From assembly GCF_049195245.1 (NCBI RefSeq), contig NZ_JBMIRR010000027.1, forward strand, positions 310,001 through 374,000: a DNA stretch of 64,000 bases, read 5' to 3'. The notes beneath the pieces were generated by a model, which was not told the origin of the DNA, ran no database searches, and saw nothing but the letters and a program-made list of their open reading frames with translations. The stretch's first letter is position 1; the number at the start of each line of letters is the position of its first letter. Positions 18,174 to 27,373 of this stretch are shown in pieces. Made by a program: the position numbers and the translations under genes. This DNA is from Arenimonas sp049195245. GTDB lineage: Bacteria > Pseudomonadota > Gammaproteobacteria > Xanthomonadales > Xanthomonadaceae.

Positions 18174-20111
18174 ATGCTGCAGAACATTCGCGAAAAGAAG
18201 TGGATCGCCTTCGTCATCCTGGTCCCGGTGATCATCGCCATGGCCTTCTTCGGCGTCGATTCCTACTTCTCGACCAACATCGAGACCTTCGCAGCCAGGA
18301 TCCAGGGCCCCGCCAAATTCATGGGCTACGGCGGGCAGGAGCGCGAGATCTCGCAGGACGAGTTCCGCCGCCGCTTCGACCAGGTCCGCGAGCAGGAGCG
18401 CCAGCGCCAGGGCGAATCCTTCGACAGCCTCGCCTTCGAATCCTTGGACAACAAGCGCCAGGTGCTGGACGCGATGGTGGACGAGGCGCTGCTGGCCCTG
18501 GTGGCCGAGCGCGACGGCATCACCGTCAGCGAGCTGGCCGCGGCCGAAGAGCTCAAGGCGCTGCCCCAGTTCCAGGTGGACGGCAAATACAGCCCGGAAA
18601 GCTACCGCGTGACGCTGGCGGGGCAGGGCACCAACCACGCCCAGTTCATGGCCGGCATGCGTGCCGACATGGCGCGCCGCACGGTGCCGGCCCAGATCAT
18701 CGACACCGCGCTGACCAGCGACGCCGAGCTCGAGGCTTTCCTCAAGCTCAGCCGCCAGACCCGCGACGTGTCCCTGCTGGACCTGCCCACGCCCTCGTTG
18801 CCCGCCGAAGCGCCGTCGGACGCCGACCTGCAGGCCTGGTACGACGCCAACGCCTCGCGCTACCGCAGCGAGGAGCAGGTCGCGCTGGAGTACGTGGAAA
18901 TCGACGGCGCCACGCTCGAGGTGCCCACCACGGTGGACGAGGCGACGCTGCGCGGCCGTTACGAGGATCAGAAGGCGCGCTACACCACCGCCGCCAAGCG
19001 CGTGGCCTCGCACCTGCTGGTGGCGGTGCCGGCCGATGCCGACGCAGCCGCCGAGGCGGCTGCGCGCGAGCGCATCGACCGCCTGGCCGAACAGGCACGC
19101 CTGCCCGGCGCCGACTTCGCGGCGCTGGCGCGAGAGAATTCCGACGACCTGGGCTCCAAGGCCGAGGGCGGCGACCTGGGTGAGATCCAGCCGGGCGTGT
19201 TCCCGGCCGAATTCGAGGCCGCGCTGAACAAGCTCGACCAGGCGGGCCAGGTTTCCGAGCCCGTGCGCACGCCGGACGGCTGGCACCTGGTGCAGCTGCG
19301 CGAGTTCACGCCCGGCACCGGCCGCAGCTTCGAAGAGGTGCGCGGCGAACTCGAGACCGAGTACCTGGCCAACGAACGCGACCGCGTCTTCAGCGACCTC
19401 ACCGGCGAGCTGATCGACCTGGTCTACCAGGACCCGACCGCACTGGCACCCGCCGCCGAGAAGTTGGGTCTGCCGCTGCAGCGCACGGGCCTGTTCAGCC
19501 GACGCGAGGCCACCGGCATCGCCGCCCTGCCGGCGGTTCGCGAGGCCGCCTTCAGCGAGGCCCAGCGCGTCGACCGCCAGGTGAGCGACACCATCGAAAT
19601 CGGGCCGAACCAGGTCGTGGTCATCCATGTCGTGGACGTGAAGCCCGAGGCCGCCATCCCGCTGGCTGACGTGCGAGACCGCGTGCTGTCGGACTACAAC
19701 GCCGATCGCCTGGCCAAGGCGTCCAAGGCCCAGGCCGAGGCGCTGCTCGCGCGTGCCGAGAAGGGCGAGACGCTGGACGCGCTGGCCACCGAAGTGGGCC
19801 GCACCGTGGCCACGCTTCCGGGCGTGAACCGCGAGGCGCAGCTGCCGCCCTCGCTGATCGCCGGCGTGTTTCGCCTGCCGGCGCCGGAAGCGGGCAAGCC
19901 CAGTCTCGGCGTGGTCGAGCTGGCGCCTGACCGCCACGCCCTGGTCTCCGTCACCGCGGTGACCCCGGGCGACCTGGCCCTGCTGGACGACCAGACGCGC
20001 CTGCTGCTGCGCGGGCAGTTCGCCCAGGCCCGCGGCCTGGTCGAGTACCAGGATTTCATCAAGTCGCTGCGCAAGACCTACACCATCACCGTCGCCGAAG
20101 ACCGGCTCTGA
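18174..20111 (+). CDS. ppiD: Membrane-anchored periplasmic folding factor PpiD
   Basis: PpiD is an inner-membrane-tethered chaperone of the SurA/parvulin group near the Sec translocon. The 645-residue product begins MLQNIREKKWIAFVILVPV, with one membrane segment (about 11-30) and the rest in the periplasm. A SurA_N-like helical domain (about 35-240) is followed by a parvulin domain (about 275-375: ASHLLVAVP, FAALARENSDD, GGDLGEIQPG, DGWHLVQL) and a C-terminal helical region. Both parvulin signature segments are present. It follows lon-hupB as in E. coli. Confidence 0.92.
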   Translation: MLQNIREKKWIAFVILVPVIIAMAFFGVDSYFSTNIETFAARIQGPAKFMGYGGQEREISQDEFRRRFDQVREQERQRQGESFDSLAFESLDNKRQVLDAMVDEALLALVAERDGITVSELAAAEELKALPQFQVDGKYSPESYRVTLAGQGTNHAQFMAGMRADMARRTVPAQIIDTALTSDAELEAFLKLSRQTRDVSLLDLPTPSLPAEAPSDADLQAWYDANASRYRSEEQVALEYVEIDGATLEVPTTVDEATLRGRYEDQKARYTTAAKRVASHLLVAVPADADAAAEAAARERIDRLAEQARLPGADFAALARENSDDLGSKAEGGDLGEIQPGVFPAEFEAALNKLDQAGQVSEPVRTPDGWHLVQLREFTPGTGRSFEEVRGELETEYLANERDRVFSDLTGELIDLVYQDPTALAPAAEKLGLPLQRTGLFSRREATGIAALPAVREAAFSEAQRVDRQVSDTIEIGPNQVVVIHVVDVKPEAAIPLADVRDRVLSDYNADRLAKASKAQAEALLARAEKGETLDALATEVGRTVATLPGVNREAQLPPSLIAGVFRLPAPEAGKPSLGVVELAPDRHALVSVTAVTPGDLALLDDQTRLLLRGQFAQARGLVEYQDFIKSLRKTYTITVAEDRL

Positions 20112-20130
20112 GGCCATCGCGCGGATGAAG

Positions 20131-20154
20131 AAAGGCCCGGGATTCCCGGGCCTT
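20131..20154. terminator. Bidirectional terminator between ppiD and fabI
   Basis: AAAGGCCCGGG, ATT and CCCGGGCCTTTT form an 11-bp stem flanked by A and T tracts, so it can serve the two convergent genes in both directions. Confidence 0.9.
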
Positions 20155-20186
20155 TTCCATTTAGGAACTGCGTCGTGGGGCAGGCA

Positions 20187-20978
20187 TCAGTCGGTGCTGA
20201 TGCCGGTCATGCCCAGGATGTTGTAGCCGCAGTCCACGTAGGTGACCTCGCCGGTGACGCCGGCGGCCAGGTCCGAGCAGAGGAAGGCGCCGACATTGCC
20301 CACATCCTCGATGGTGACGTTGCGGCGCAGCGGCGCCGTTTCGGCGACGTGGCTGAGCATCTTGCGCAGGTTGCCCACGCCCGACGCCGCCAGCGTCTTG
20401 ATCGGGCCGGCGGATACGCAGTTCACGCGCGTGCCTTCCGGGCCCAGGTTCATCGCCAGGTAGCGCACGTTGGCCTCCAGGCTGGCCTTGGCCAGGCCCA
20501 TCACGTTGTAGCTGGCCAGCGCACGTTCGGCGCCCAGGTAGCTCAGCGTCAGGATGCTGCCGTTGCGGCCCTTCATCATCGGCCGCGCCGCCTTGGCAAG
20601 CGCCGCCAGCGAATAGCTGGAGATGTCGTGGGCGATGCGGAAATTCTCGCGCGTGAGGTTGTCCAGGAAGCCGCCCTCCAGCGCCTCGCGCGGCGCGAAA
20701 CCGACCGAATGCACCAGGATGTCCAGCCCGTCCCAGTGCTTGCCCAGTTCGGCGAACACGCTGTCGATCTGGGCGTCGTCGCCGACGTCCAGCGGCATCA
20801 CCAGGGACGAGCCGCACTCCTTCGCCGCGTCTTCGACCCGGGACTTGAGCTTGTCGGTCTGGTAGGTGAAGGCCAGCTCGGCGCCTTCGCGGTGCATCGC
20901 TTCGGCGATGCCGCTGGCGATGGAACGCTGGCTGGCCACGCCCACCACGAGGGCACGCTTGCCGCTGAGGAAACCCAT
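20187..20978 (-). CDS. fabI: Enoyl-ACP reductase FabI
   Basis: FabI reduces trans-2-enoyl-ACP with NADH, the last step of each fatty-acid elongation cycle, and is the triclosan target. The ATG at 20978 follows GGGAGA and gives 263 residues beginning MGFLSGKRALVVG; an upstream in-frame ATG at 21011 is unsupported. The FabI-specific active site is intact: Tyr147, Tyr157 and Lys164 (Y-x6-K). The variant Rossmann motif GVASQRSIASG and the SVGFAPRE segment are also typical. Transcribed alone; convergent with ppiD. Confidence 0.97.
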   Translation of the reverse strand: MGFLSGKRALVVGVASQRSIASGIAEAMHREGAELAFTYQTDKLKSRVEDAAKECGSSLVMPLDVGDDAQIDSVFAELGKHWDGLDILVHSVGFAPREALEGGFLDNLTRENFRIAHDISSYSLAALAKAARPMMKGRNGSILTLSYLGAERALASYNVMGLAKASLEANVRYLAMNLGPEGTRVNCVSAGPIKTLAASGVGNLRKMLSHVAETAPLRRNVTIEDVGNVGAFLCSDLAAGVTGEVTYVDCGYNILGMTGISTD

Positions 20979-21070
20979 GATCTTCTCCCTTGGCCGCCAA
21001 CGCGGCGGCACCCTTGGCCCTTAGTTTGAACCGCGCCGGGCCATACCGCCAAGCATGGACGCCGCGCGCC

Positions 21071-22261
21071 TCAGGGATCGATACGGATCACCTGTCCCAC
21101 GCGGAGTACCGACTTGCCGCTCAGGCGATTGAGCCGGAACAGCTGCTGCAGGTCCACGTCGTAGCGCGCCGCCAGGCGCGACAGCGTGTCGCCGCGCTCG
21201 ATGCGGTGCGTCCGCGGTTCGCCGGTGTCGGCACCGGACGGCGTGGCCTCGGCCCGCGCCGTCGCCAGCGTGGCCAGTGCCGTCACCGGCACCAGCACGT
21301 CGCGCGGCGCGCCTGCGACCACGCGGCCCTGCCGGTAGGCGGGATTGAGCTCGCGCAGCTTCGCCGCGTCCACGCCCATGCGCACGGCGGCCTGGTCCAG
21401 CGAGGTGACGCCCTCGGGCAGCGTGCGCCGGGCCAGCGGCACGAAGCGCGCCTCGCGCGGAAGCACCAGGCCGTGGCGCTCGGGTTTGGCGAACAGGCAC
21501 GCCAGCGCATGGATCTTGGCCACATAGTCGTAGGTGGTGCGCGACAGCCCGCGCGGCAGGTGGCTCTCGCCCGACACCCGATGGTCCTTGCTGCTGCGGA
21601 AGGCGCGCAGGATGCGGTACTCGCCGGCGTTGTAGCCCATCGACATTGCCCGCCACTCGCCGTCGAACATGCCGTCCAGGGTCTGCAGGTAGTCCAGCGC
21701 CGCGTCGGTGGATTCCACCGGCGAGAGCCGGCCGTCGTAACCGGACTGGATGCGGATGCCGTGGTTGCGTGCCGTGCTTGAAATCATCTGCCACATGCCG
21801 GCGGGGCCGCCCGGACCGATCGCCGCAGGGCGGTACCAGCTCTCGACGATCGGCAGCAGCGCAAACTCGCCGGGCAGGTCGCGCCGTTCGAGCTCTTCGA
21901 CCACATAGCCCATCAGCGGCAGGATCTGCTCGACGTGGCGGGCGAAGCTGGCCGGGTAGCCCGCATAGCGCTTGCGCCAGGCGCGGTTGTGCTGGCCCTT
22001 GACGCAGATCGGCGGCGAGAAGCGCGCCACCATCCGGTCGATCACTTCGGCACCGGTATCGATGGGGTCTGGAGCCGCCAGGTCCGGCTGCGCCACTGGC
22101 TTCGGCGGGGCAGGCACGCTTGCGGCAGGGCGCGGCGTGATGGTGACAGGCGTGGCCGGTTCGGCGGGCTCCTCCACGTCCGGTTTCACCGGAACCTGGC
22201 AGGCGGACAGCAGCAGTACCAGCAGGAAGCCGGCGAGCAAGTGGAAACGGGAGGCATTCAT
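21071..22261 (-). CDS. mltD: Membrane-bound lytic murein transglycosylase D
   Basis: MltD cleaves the MurNAc-GlcNAc bond of peptidoglycan from the outer membrane. The 396-residue product has a lipoprotein signal ending LLLSAC with the lipid-accepting Cys21, a Pro-rich linker, a lysozyme-like SLT domain (about 85-280) with catalytic Glu140 (PIVES) and GMWQMISSTAR, and two LysM-type repeats, the last at about 350-396 (HRIERGDTLSRLAARYDVDL). Its ATG overlaps the gloB stop as ATGA, so the pair is translationally coupled; E. coli has the same neighbours. Confidence 0.95.
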   Translation of the reverse strand: MNASRFHLLAGFLLVLLLSACQVPVKPDVEEPAEPATPVTITPRPAASVPAPPKPVAQPDLAAPDPIDTGAEVIDRMVARFSPPICVKGQHNRAWRKRYAGYPASFARHVEQILPLMGYVVEELERRDLPGEFALLPIVESWYRPAAIGPGGPAGMWQMISSTARNHGIRIQSGYDGRLSPVESTDAALDYLQTLDGMFDGEWRAMSMGYNAGEYRILRAFRSSKDHRVSGESHLPRGLSRTTYDYVAKIHALACLFAKPERHGLVLPREARFVPLARRTLPEGVTSLDQAAVRMGVDAAKLRELNPAYRQGRVVAGAPRDVLVPVTALATLATARAEATPSGADTGEPRTHRIERGDTLSRLAARYDVDLQQLFRLNRLSGKSVLRVGQVIRIDP

Positions 22262-23070
22262 GCGGCGAACGTGTCCTTCCAGTGGCGCAGCGTGGCGAAG
22301 GCCTCGATGCGGTCGGCGGGCGCACGGCCCAGTCGGTGGCTCAGGCTGGCCTGCACGCCCGGCTGGTCCAGGCGCAGGAAAGGATTGCAGTCGCGTTCGC
22401 TCGACAGCGAGACGGGCAGGCTGGGTTGCTGACGGGCACGGCGGGCACGGACCTCGTCGAGCCGGTGGTCGCGGGTCGCGTTGTCCGGTTCCACCGCCCG
22501 GGCGAAACGGCCGTTGGCTTCGGTGTACTCGTGGCCACAGCACACCTGCAGGTCGCCGGGCAGGGCGGCCAGCCGGTCGAGCGAATCCAGCATCTGCGCC
22601 GGCTGGCCCTCGAACATGCGGCCGCAGCCGAGGCTGAAGAGGGCATCGCCACAGAACAGGTGTCCGCCGCCGTGGAAGGCGACGTGGCTGCGGGTGTGGC
22701 CATGCACCTGCATCACCTGCAGCTGCAGCGACAGCGCCGGGAAATCCAGGCGGTCTCCCTCGGCCACGCGCACCTCCGCGTCGGGGATGCGCTCCTCGAA
22801 CGGCGCGTGGCGCGGGATGCCCAGGCGGCGGGCCAGCTCGGCCGCGCCGCCCTGGTGGTCGGGATGGTGGTGCGTGATCAGGATGGCGAGCGGCCGCAGT
22901 CCCTCGGCCACCGCCTGCAGCACCGGTCCCGCCTCGCCGGGATCCACGACCAGCGCCGCGCCATCGCTTCCGGCGAGCAGCCAGATGTAGTTGTCCTGGA
23001 GGGCAGGCAGGGCGTGAACGCGCAGCACGGGGTGACCAGGGGCGCGCCAATGACGCAGAATCGCGACCAT
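22258..23070 (-). CDS. gloB: Hydroxyacylglutathione hydrolase (glyoxalase II)
   Basis: GloB hydrolyses S-lactoylglutathione to lactate and glutathione, completing methylglyoxal detoxification. The metal-binding THHHPDH motif (His67, His69, Asp71, His72), CCGHEYT and the C-terminal HAGH-type domain (NPFLR) are present. The longest frame (270 residues) starts at an ATG that overlaps the ATG of the divergent methyltransferase gene. A GTG at 23028 would give 256 residues beginning VLRVHALPALQDNYIW, closer to the usual start. GGGAG 8 bases before the ATG favours the long form. It overlaps mltD by 4 bases. Confidence 0.93.
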   Translation of the reverse strand: MVAILRHWRAPGHPVLRVHALPALQDNYIWLLAGSDGAALVVDPGEAGPVLQAVAEGLRPLAILITHHHPDHQGGAAELARRLGIPRHAPFEERIPDAEVRVAEGDRLDFPALSLQLQVMQVHGHTRSHVAFHGGGHLFCGDALFSLGCGRMFEGQPAQMLDSLDRLAALPGDLQVCCGHEYTEANGRFARAVEPDNATRDHRLDEVRARRARQQPSLPVSLSSERDCNPFLRLDQPGVQASLSHRLGRAPADRIEAFATLRHWKDTFAA

Positions 23071-23761
23071 GCCCCCGGCTCCCGCCCGCCGTCAACCCGA
23101 TCTGCCCGCCGACGCCTGGTTCCGACGCGAGGCCACCCTGCGGCTGGTGCAGGAGGTCCAGCGCCAGGCGGTGCCCGAGCTGACCCGGGTCTTCGGCCAC
23201 ACCGGCCTGTACCTGCGGCCGTGCGCGGCCCTGGCTCCGACGCTCTCCGGCAACCTGCTGGCCAGCGTGCTCAGCCTGCATCGCGAGCAGGACGGCCTGG
23301 CCGGTGAGCTGCGCTGCCGTGACGACCGGCTGCCCCTGGCCAGTGCCAGCCTGTCCCTGGTCTACGGGCTGTTCGTGTTCGAGAGTTCGCCCGACCCGCG
23401 CGCCCTGCTGGCCGAAGTGGCGCGCGTGCTCAAGCCCGACGGGGTCGCCCTGCTGGTCACGCTGAACCCCTACAGCCCGGCGCGATTCCGCTGGGCCTTC
23501 CGGGGCCTGCACAGCGTGGATCCGGCCGCCTTCGAAGCCCAGGTCCGCGACAGTGGCCTGGACGTGCAGCGCCGCCGCTACCTCGGCCCGCGATGGTCCC
23601 TGGCCAAGGCCGTCGACATCGATCCCCGCCGCGGCGGCGGACGCGGCTCGCGCCTGCGCATGGCCAGCCTGGTGGTGGCGCGCCGTCGCGACGCCGCGCT
23701 GACGCCCCTGCGCGCCACCGCGCCCGCCCTGAAGTTCCGCCCCGGCATGAGTGCCGGTTGA
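23069..23761 (+). CDS. SAM-dependent methyltransferase, YafS type
   Basis: The 230-residue product is a class I methyltransferase: SLSLVYGLFVFESSPDPRAL and LLAEVARVLKPDGVALLVTL correspond to the post-II and post-III motifs. It lies between gloB and rnhA exactly like yafS in E. coli, whose substrate is not firmly known. The glycine-rich SAM loop is hard to discern in the first 60 residues. The ATG overlaps the divergent gloB ATG and lacks a Shine-Dalgarno; CAGAAT 8 bases upstream could be a -10 for a near-leaderless mRNA. Small-molecule or quinone-like substrates are possible. Confidence 0.8.
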   Translation: MPPAPARRQPDLPADAWFRREATLRLVQEVQRQAVPELTRVFGHTGLYLRPCAALAPTLSGNLLASVLSLHREQDGLAGELRCRDDRLPLASASLSLVYGLFVFESSPDPRALLAEVARVLKPDGVALLVTLNPYSPARFRWAFRGLHSVDPAAFEAQVRDSGLDVQRRRYLGPRWSLAKAVDIDPRRGGGRGSRLRMASLVVARRRDAALTPLRATAPALKFRPGMSAG

Positions 23762-23774
23762 GTCAGCCCCAAGC

Positions 23775-24248
23775 ATGGATGCCCTGATGAACCCAGATTC
23801 CCCGCCCCTCCGAAAATCCGTTGAAATCCACACCGACGGCGCCTGCCTGGGCAATCCCGGCCCTGGCGGCTGGGGCGCGCTGCTGCGCCATGCCGGCACC
23901 GAGCGCGAGCTGGCCGGCGGCGAAGCCAACACCACCAACAACCGGATGGAGCTGCTGGCGGCGATCATGGCCCTGGAAGCGCTGAAAACGCCCTGCGACG
24001 TGGTGCTGTCGACCGACTCGCAGTACGTGCAGAAGGGTATCGGCGAATGGCTGCCCAACTGGATCCGCCGCGGCTGGAAGACCGCCGGCGGGGAACCGGT
24101 CAAGAACAAGGACCTCTGGGAACGGCTGCAGGCCGCGGCGCAGCCGCACCGCGTGCAGTGGAAGTGGGTCAAGGGCCATGCCGGCCACGTCGAGAACGAG
24201 CGCGTGGACCGGCTTGCCCGCGCCGCCGCCGAACGTTTCAGGAGCTGA
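23775..24248 (+). CDS. rnhA: Ribonuclease HI
   Basis: RNase HI cuts the RNA strand of RNA-DNA hybrids (R-loops, primers). From the ATG at 23775 it has 157 residues. The catalytic residues Asp21 (TDGAC), Glu59 (RMELL), Asp81 (TDSQYV) and Asp145 (ERVDRLA), and the loop His135, are all present. The ATG at 23787 would give 153 residues; neither has a clear ribosome site. It is followed 7 bases later by dnaQ; in E. coli rnhA and dnaQ are adjacent but divergent. Confidence 0.96.
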   Translation: MDALMNPDSPPLRKSVEIHTDGACLGNPGPGGWGALLRHAGTERELAGGEANTTNNRMELLAAIMALEALKTPCDVVLSTDSQYVQKGIGEWLPNWIRRGWKTAGGEPVKNKDLWERLQAAAQPHRVQWKWVKGHAGHVENERVDRLARAAAERFRS

Positions 24249-24255
24249 GGCCGCC

Positions 24256-24963
24256 ATGCGCCAGATCGTGCTGGACACCGAAACCACCGGCCTGTCCTGG
24301 GAAAAGGGCAACCGCATCGTCGAGGTCGGCTGCATCGAGCTGCTGGAGCGGCGCCCCACCGGCCGCCAGTTCCAGCGCTACTTCAACCCGGGCCGCGAGA
24401 TGGAGCCCGGCGCGCAGGAAGTGACCGGGCTGAGCCTGGACTTCCTGCGCGACAAGCCGCGTTTCGAAGACGTGCTGGACGAACTGCTCGACTTCATCCG
24501 CGGCGCCGAGCTGATCATCCACAACGCCAGCTTCGACGTCGGCTTCCTCAACTACGAACTGTCACTGGCCGGCGCGCACTACGGCCGGCTGGACCAGCAC
24601 GCCAGCGTGCTCGACACCCTGGCGATGGCGCGCGAGCGCTACCCGGGACAGCGCAACTCGCTCGATGCGCTGTGCAAGCGGCTGGGCGTGGACAACGGCC
24701 ATCGCAAGCTGCACGGGGCCCTGCTCGACGCCGAACTGCTGGCCGAGGTCTACCTGGGCATGACCGCGGGGCAGGGCGACCTGGGCCTGGCGCCGGCGGG
24801 CGGCCCGCGCGCGGCCGCGGCCACGTCGCTGCGCATCGAGGCCGGCAGCGGCCAACGCCGGGTGCTGCGCGCCAGCGAGACCGAACTGGCGGCACACGAA
24901 GCGCGCCTGGCCCGGATCGCGGCCAAGGCCGGCAAGCGGCTCTGGCCGGAAACGGCAGCCTGA
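24256..24963 (+). CDS. dnaQ: DNA polymerase III epsilon subunit, proofreading exonuclease
   Basis: Epsilon is the 3'-5' proofreading subunit of the replicative polymerase core. The ATG at 24256 (GAGG 5 bases before) gives 235 residues. Exo I is DTETTG (7-12), Exo II is NASFDVGFLN, and Exo III epsilon is HGALLDAELLAEVYLG with the catalytic His and Asp. The C-terminal 50 residues, after a Gly/Ala/Pro linker, are the expected alpha-binding segment; the usual QTSMAF-type clamp motif appears as QGDLGLAP. A longer frame starting inside rnhA is rejected. Confidence 0.96.
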   Translation: MRQIVLDTETTGLSWEKGNRIVEVGCIELLERRPTGRQFQRYFNPGREMEPGAQEVTGLSLDFLRDKPRFEDVLDELLDFIRGAELIIHNASFDVGFLNYELSLAGAHYGRLDQHASVLDTLAMARERYPGQRNSLDALCKRLGVDNGHRKLHGALLDAELLAEVYLGMTAGQGDLGLAPAGGPRAAAATSLRIEAGSGQRRVLRASETELAAHEARLARIAAKAGKRLWPETAA

Positions 24964-25010
24964 GCGGCCTTGGTGGATAATCGGCCCCGATCACCGGTCA
25001 TGAGGTTGCC

Positions 25011-26531
25011 TTGAACGCCACCGTCCTGCTCACCTCGGTCGACATCAACATCCCGGGCTATCGCATCGTGCGCCCGATCGGCGAGGGCGGCATGGCCTCG
25101 GTGTTCCTGGCCGTGCAGCAATCGCTGGACCGCGAGGTGGCGCTGAAGGTGATGTCGCCGGTGCTGGCGGCCAATGCCGAATTCGCCAGCCGTTTCGTGG
25201 TCGAAGGCAAGATCACCGCCAAGCTGCAGCACCCGAACCTGGTGACGGTGTACGACATCGGCAGCCACAACGGCGTCTATTACCTGGCCGCCGAATACAT
25301 CCCCGCCGGCACGCTGAAGGAACGCATCCACGACGGCGGGCTGAGCGTCGCGCACATCCTCGACATCGCCAGCGACATCGCCCAGGGCCTGGACTTCGCG
25401 CACCAGAAGGGCTTCGTGCATCGCGACGTGAAGCCCGGCAACGTGCTGTTCCGCGACGATGGCCGCGTGGTGCTGGCCGACTTCGGCATCGCCAAGGCGA
25501 TGGACGGCAGCAACAGTTCCACCGTGGCCGGTGCGTCCATCGGCACGCCCGACTACATGAGCCCCGAGCAGGCGCGCGGCGAGCCGGTGGACGGACGCTC
25601 CGACCTCTACAGCCTGGGCACCGTGCTGTTCGAGATGCTCACCGGGCACGCGCCCTACCAGGCCAGCGATCCGTTCACCGTGGCCCTGATGCACGTCACC
25701 CATCCGGTGCCGGAACTGCCGGAAGAGTTTGCCTGGCTGCAGCCGCTGATCAGCGGCCTGATGGCCAAGGAGGCGGGCAAGCGCTTCAATACGGGCGCGG
25801 CCTTCGTCGAGGCGCTCAACCGGCTGGTGGCCAGCGCGCCGCAGGGCGCCGTGCTGCAGGAAACCAGCGTGCGCAAGCAGGGCGGCGGCAACCGCCATTC
25901 CGGTGGCGCCGCCACGCAGCAGCGCACGCGCATCAGCGTCAAGCAGCAGAAGGACCGTCCGGCCTGGCTTTGGCCGGTGCTGGGGGGCGGCGGCGCGTTC
26001 GCGCTGGCGCTGGCCGCCTGGTGGGCGCTGTCGCCCGCGCCGGAACCGACGCCTCCCGTCGTCGCCGGACCGGCGGTCACCACGCCGTCCTCGGATCCGG
26101 GGACGGCGGCCGATGAACCCGTCCCGGCCGGCTTCGAACTGCCCAAGCCCGTGGATGCGCCCGACAGCGACGAAGTGGAACGCCTGCTCAACGCCGGCGA
26201 CCAGCTGTTCGAATACGGCACCCAGGTCGAACTCAGCCGCAAGCTGACCCTTCCCGACGACGACAGTGCGCTGGGCTACTACCGCCGCGTGCTGGCGCTG
26301 GATCCGGACAACGCGCGTGCGCATGCCGGCATCGCCGGCATCGTCGCGTTTTACCGCGGCTTCGCCTACCAGGCCTGTTCGGCCGGCAAGTGGGTGCAGT
26401 GCGGCGTGCTGGCACGCGCGGGACTGGCGGTGGATGGCAGCGATGCCTACCTGCTGCAGCTGCAGGACGCGGTCACGGCGGCGGAGTCCGGACCGGCGCC
26501 GACGCTGCCGCCGCCACCGCCCAAATCCTGA
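25011..26531 (+). CDS. Membrane Ser/Thr protein kinase (Hanks type) with extracytoplasmic tail
   Basis: The start is a TTG at 25011, 5-6 bases after TGAGG; no better start lies nearby. The 506-residue protein has a PknB-like kinase domain (about 17-275): glycine loop GEGGMAS (24-30), Lys46, HRDVKPGN (137-144), DFG (157-159) and a GTPDYMSPEQARG activation end. It is probably active. A single membrane segment (about 319-341) follows a basic linker, then a Pro-rich stretch and a periplasmic tail with a TPR-like helix pair (YYRRVLALDPDNARAHAGIA). It converges on a PP2C phosphatase gene 6 bases away, the usual antagonist. The signal sensed is unknown. Confidence 0.88.
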   Translation: MNATVLLTSVDINIPGYRIVRPIGEGGMASVFLAVQQSLDREVALKVMSPVLAANAEFASRFVVEGKITAKLQHPNLVTVYDIGSHNGVYYLAAEYIPAGTLKERIHDGGLSVAHILDIASDIAQGLDFAHQKGFVHRDVKPGNVLFRDDGRVVLADFGIAKAMDGSNSSTVAGASIGTPDYMSPEQARGEPVDGRSDLYSLGTVLFEMLTGHAPYQASDPFTVALMHVTHPVPELPEEFAWLQPLISGLMAKEAGKRFNTGAAFVEALNRLVASAPQGAVLQETSVRKQGGGNRHSGGAATQQRTRISVKQQKDRPAWLWPVLGGGGAFALALAAWWALSPAPEPTPPVVAGPAVTTPSSDPGTAADEPVPAGFELPKPVDAPDSDEVERLLNAGDQLFEYGTQVELSRKLTLPDDDSALGYYRRVLALDPDNARAHAGIAGIVAFYRGFAYQACSAGKWVQCGVLARAGLAVDGSDAYLLQLQDAVTAAESGPAPTLPPPPPKS

Positions 26532-26537
26532 GCCGGC

Positions 26538-27239
26538 TCAGGCGCGACGCAGCAACAGCACGGTGACGTTGTCCGATCCGCCGCCGTCGAGCGCGGCGGA
26601 CACCAGGTGGTCCACGCACTCCTGCGCCGACAGCTCGGCGCGGCCGAGCAGGGCGGCGATGCCGGCGTCGTCGACTTCCTCGGTCAGGCCGTCGCTGCAC
26701 AGCAGCAGCTGCTGGCCGGGACGCAGCTCGCCCGCCAGCGTTTCCACCTTCAGGTTCTGCGGGTCGGTGACGCCCAGGGCCTGGGTGACCACGTTGCGGT
26801 GCGGGTGCGCACGCGCCTGCTCGGCGGTGATCGCGCCCTGGTCGATCAGTTCCTGCACGTAGCTGTGGTCGGACGACAGCTGGCGCAGCTGGCCGTTCCA
26901 CAGGTAGGCACGGCTGTCGCCGACCCAGGCCAGTTCGAACCGGTGGTCGTGGATGCGCAGCGCGACCACGGTGGTGCCCATGGGCAGGCTTTCGGCCCGC
27001 TGACGGCTGTGGCGGATGATGTCCTCGTCGGCGCGCCGGATCGCGTCCACCAGCGGACGGCCGGCGCGCACCTCGCGCACCACCGCATCGCGGGCCAGGG
27101 CGCTGGCGACTTCGCCGAACTCATGGCCGCCCATGCCGTCGGCGACCAGCCACAGGCCCAGTTCGGCATCCCCGTAGTAGGTGTCCTCGTTGAGCTCGCG
27201 GCGCAGGCCCACGTGGCTGAGGTGGCCGAATTCGATCAT
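26538..27239 (-). CDS. PP2C-family protein Ser/Thr phosphatase
   Basis: From the ATG at 27239 the product has 233 residues, the usual size of the bacterial PrpC/Stp group. Metal-binding motifs are present in order: RRELNEDT (Asp19), VADGMGGHEFGE (Asp34, Gly35), GTTVVAL, WVGDSRAYLW, CSDGLTEEV and GGGSDNVTV. The phosphatase should reverse phosphorylation by the adjacent convergent kinase. Longer in-frame upstream sequence has no suitable start. It is cytoplasmic, without membrane segments. Confidence 0.92.
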   Translation of the reverse strand: MIEFGHLSHVGLRRELNEDTYYGDAELGLWLVADGMGGHEFGEVASALARDAVVREVRAGRPLVDAIRRADEDIIRHSRQRAESLPMGTTVVALRIHDHRFELAWVGDSRAYLWNGQLRQLSSDHSYVQELIDQGAITAEQARAHPHRNVVTQALGVTDPQNLKVETLAGELRPGQQLLLCSDGLTEEVDDAGIAALLGRAELSAQECVDHLVSAALDGGGSDNVTVLLLRRA

Positions 27240-27373
27240 GCGGGCGACCTGGTCGGCCGGGGCGGGGGAAGGCACATGGCACGCATCATGCGTTCGGCCC
27301 CGTGCGGCCCGCAAGCGCCGCCCGGCGCCAGTGGCGCACCGGGGGCGACAGGCGGGCGGCTGGGAGGGGCAGG

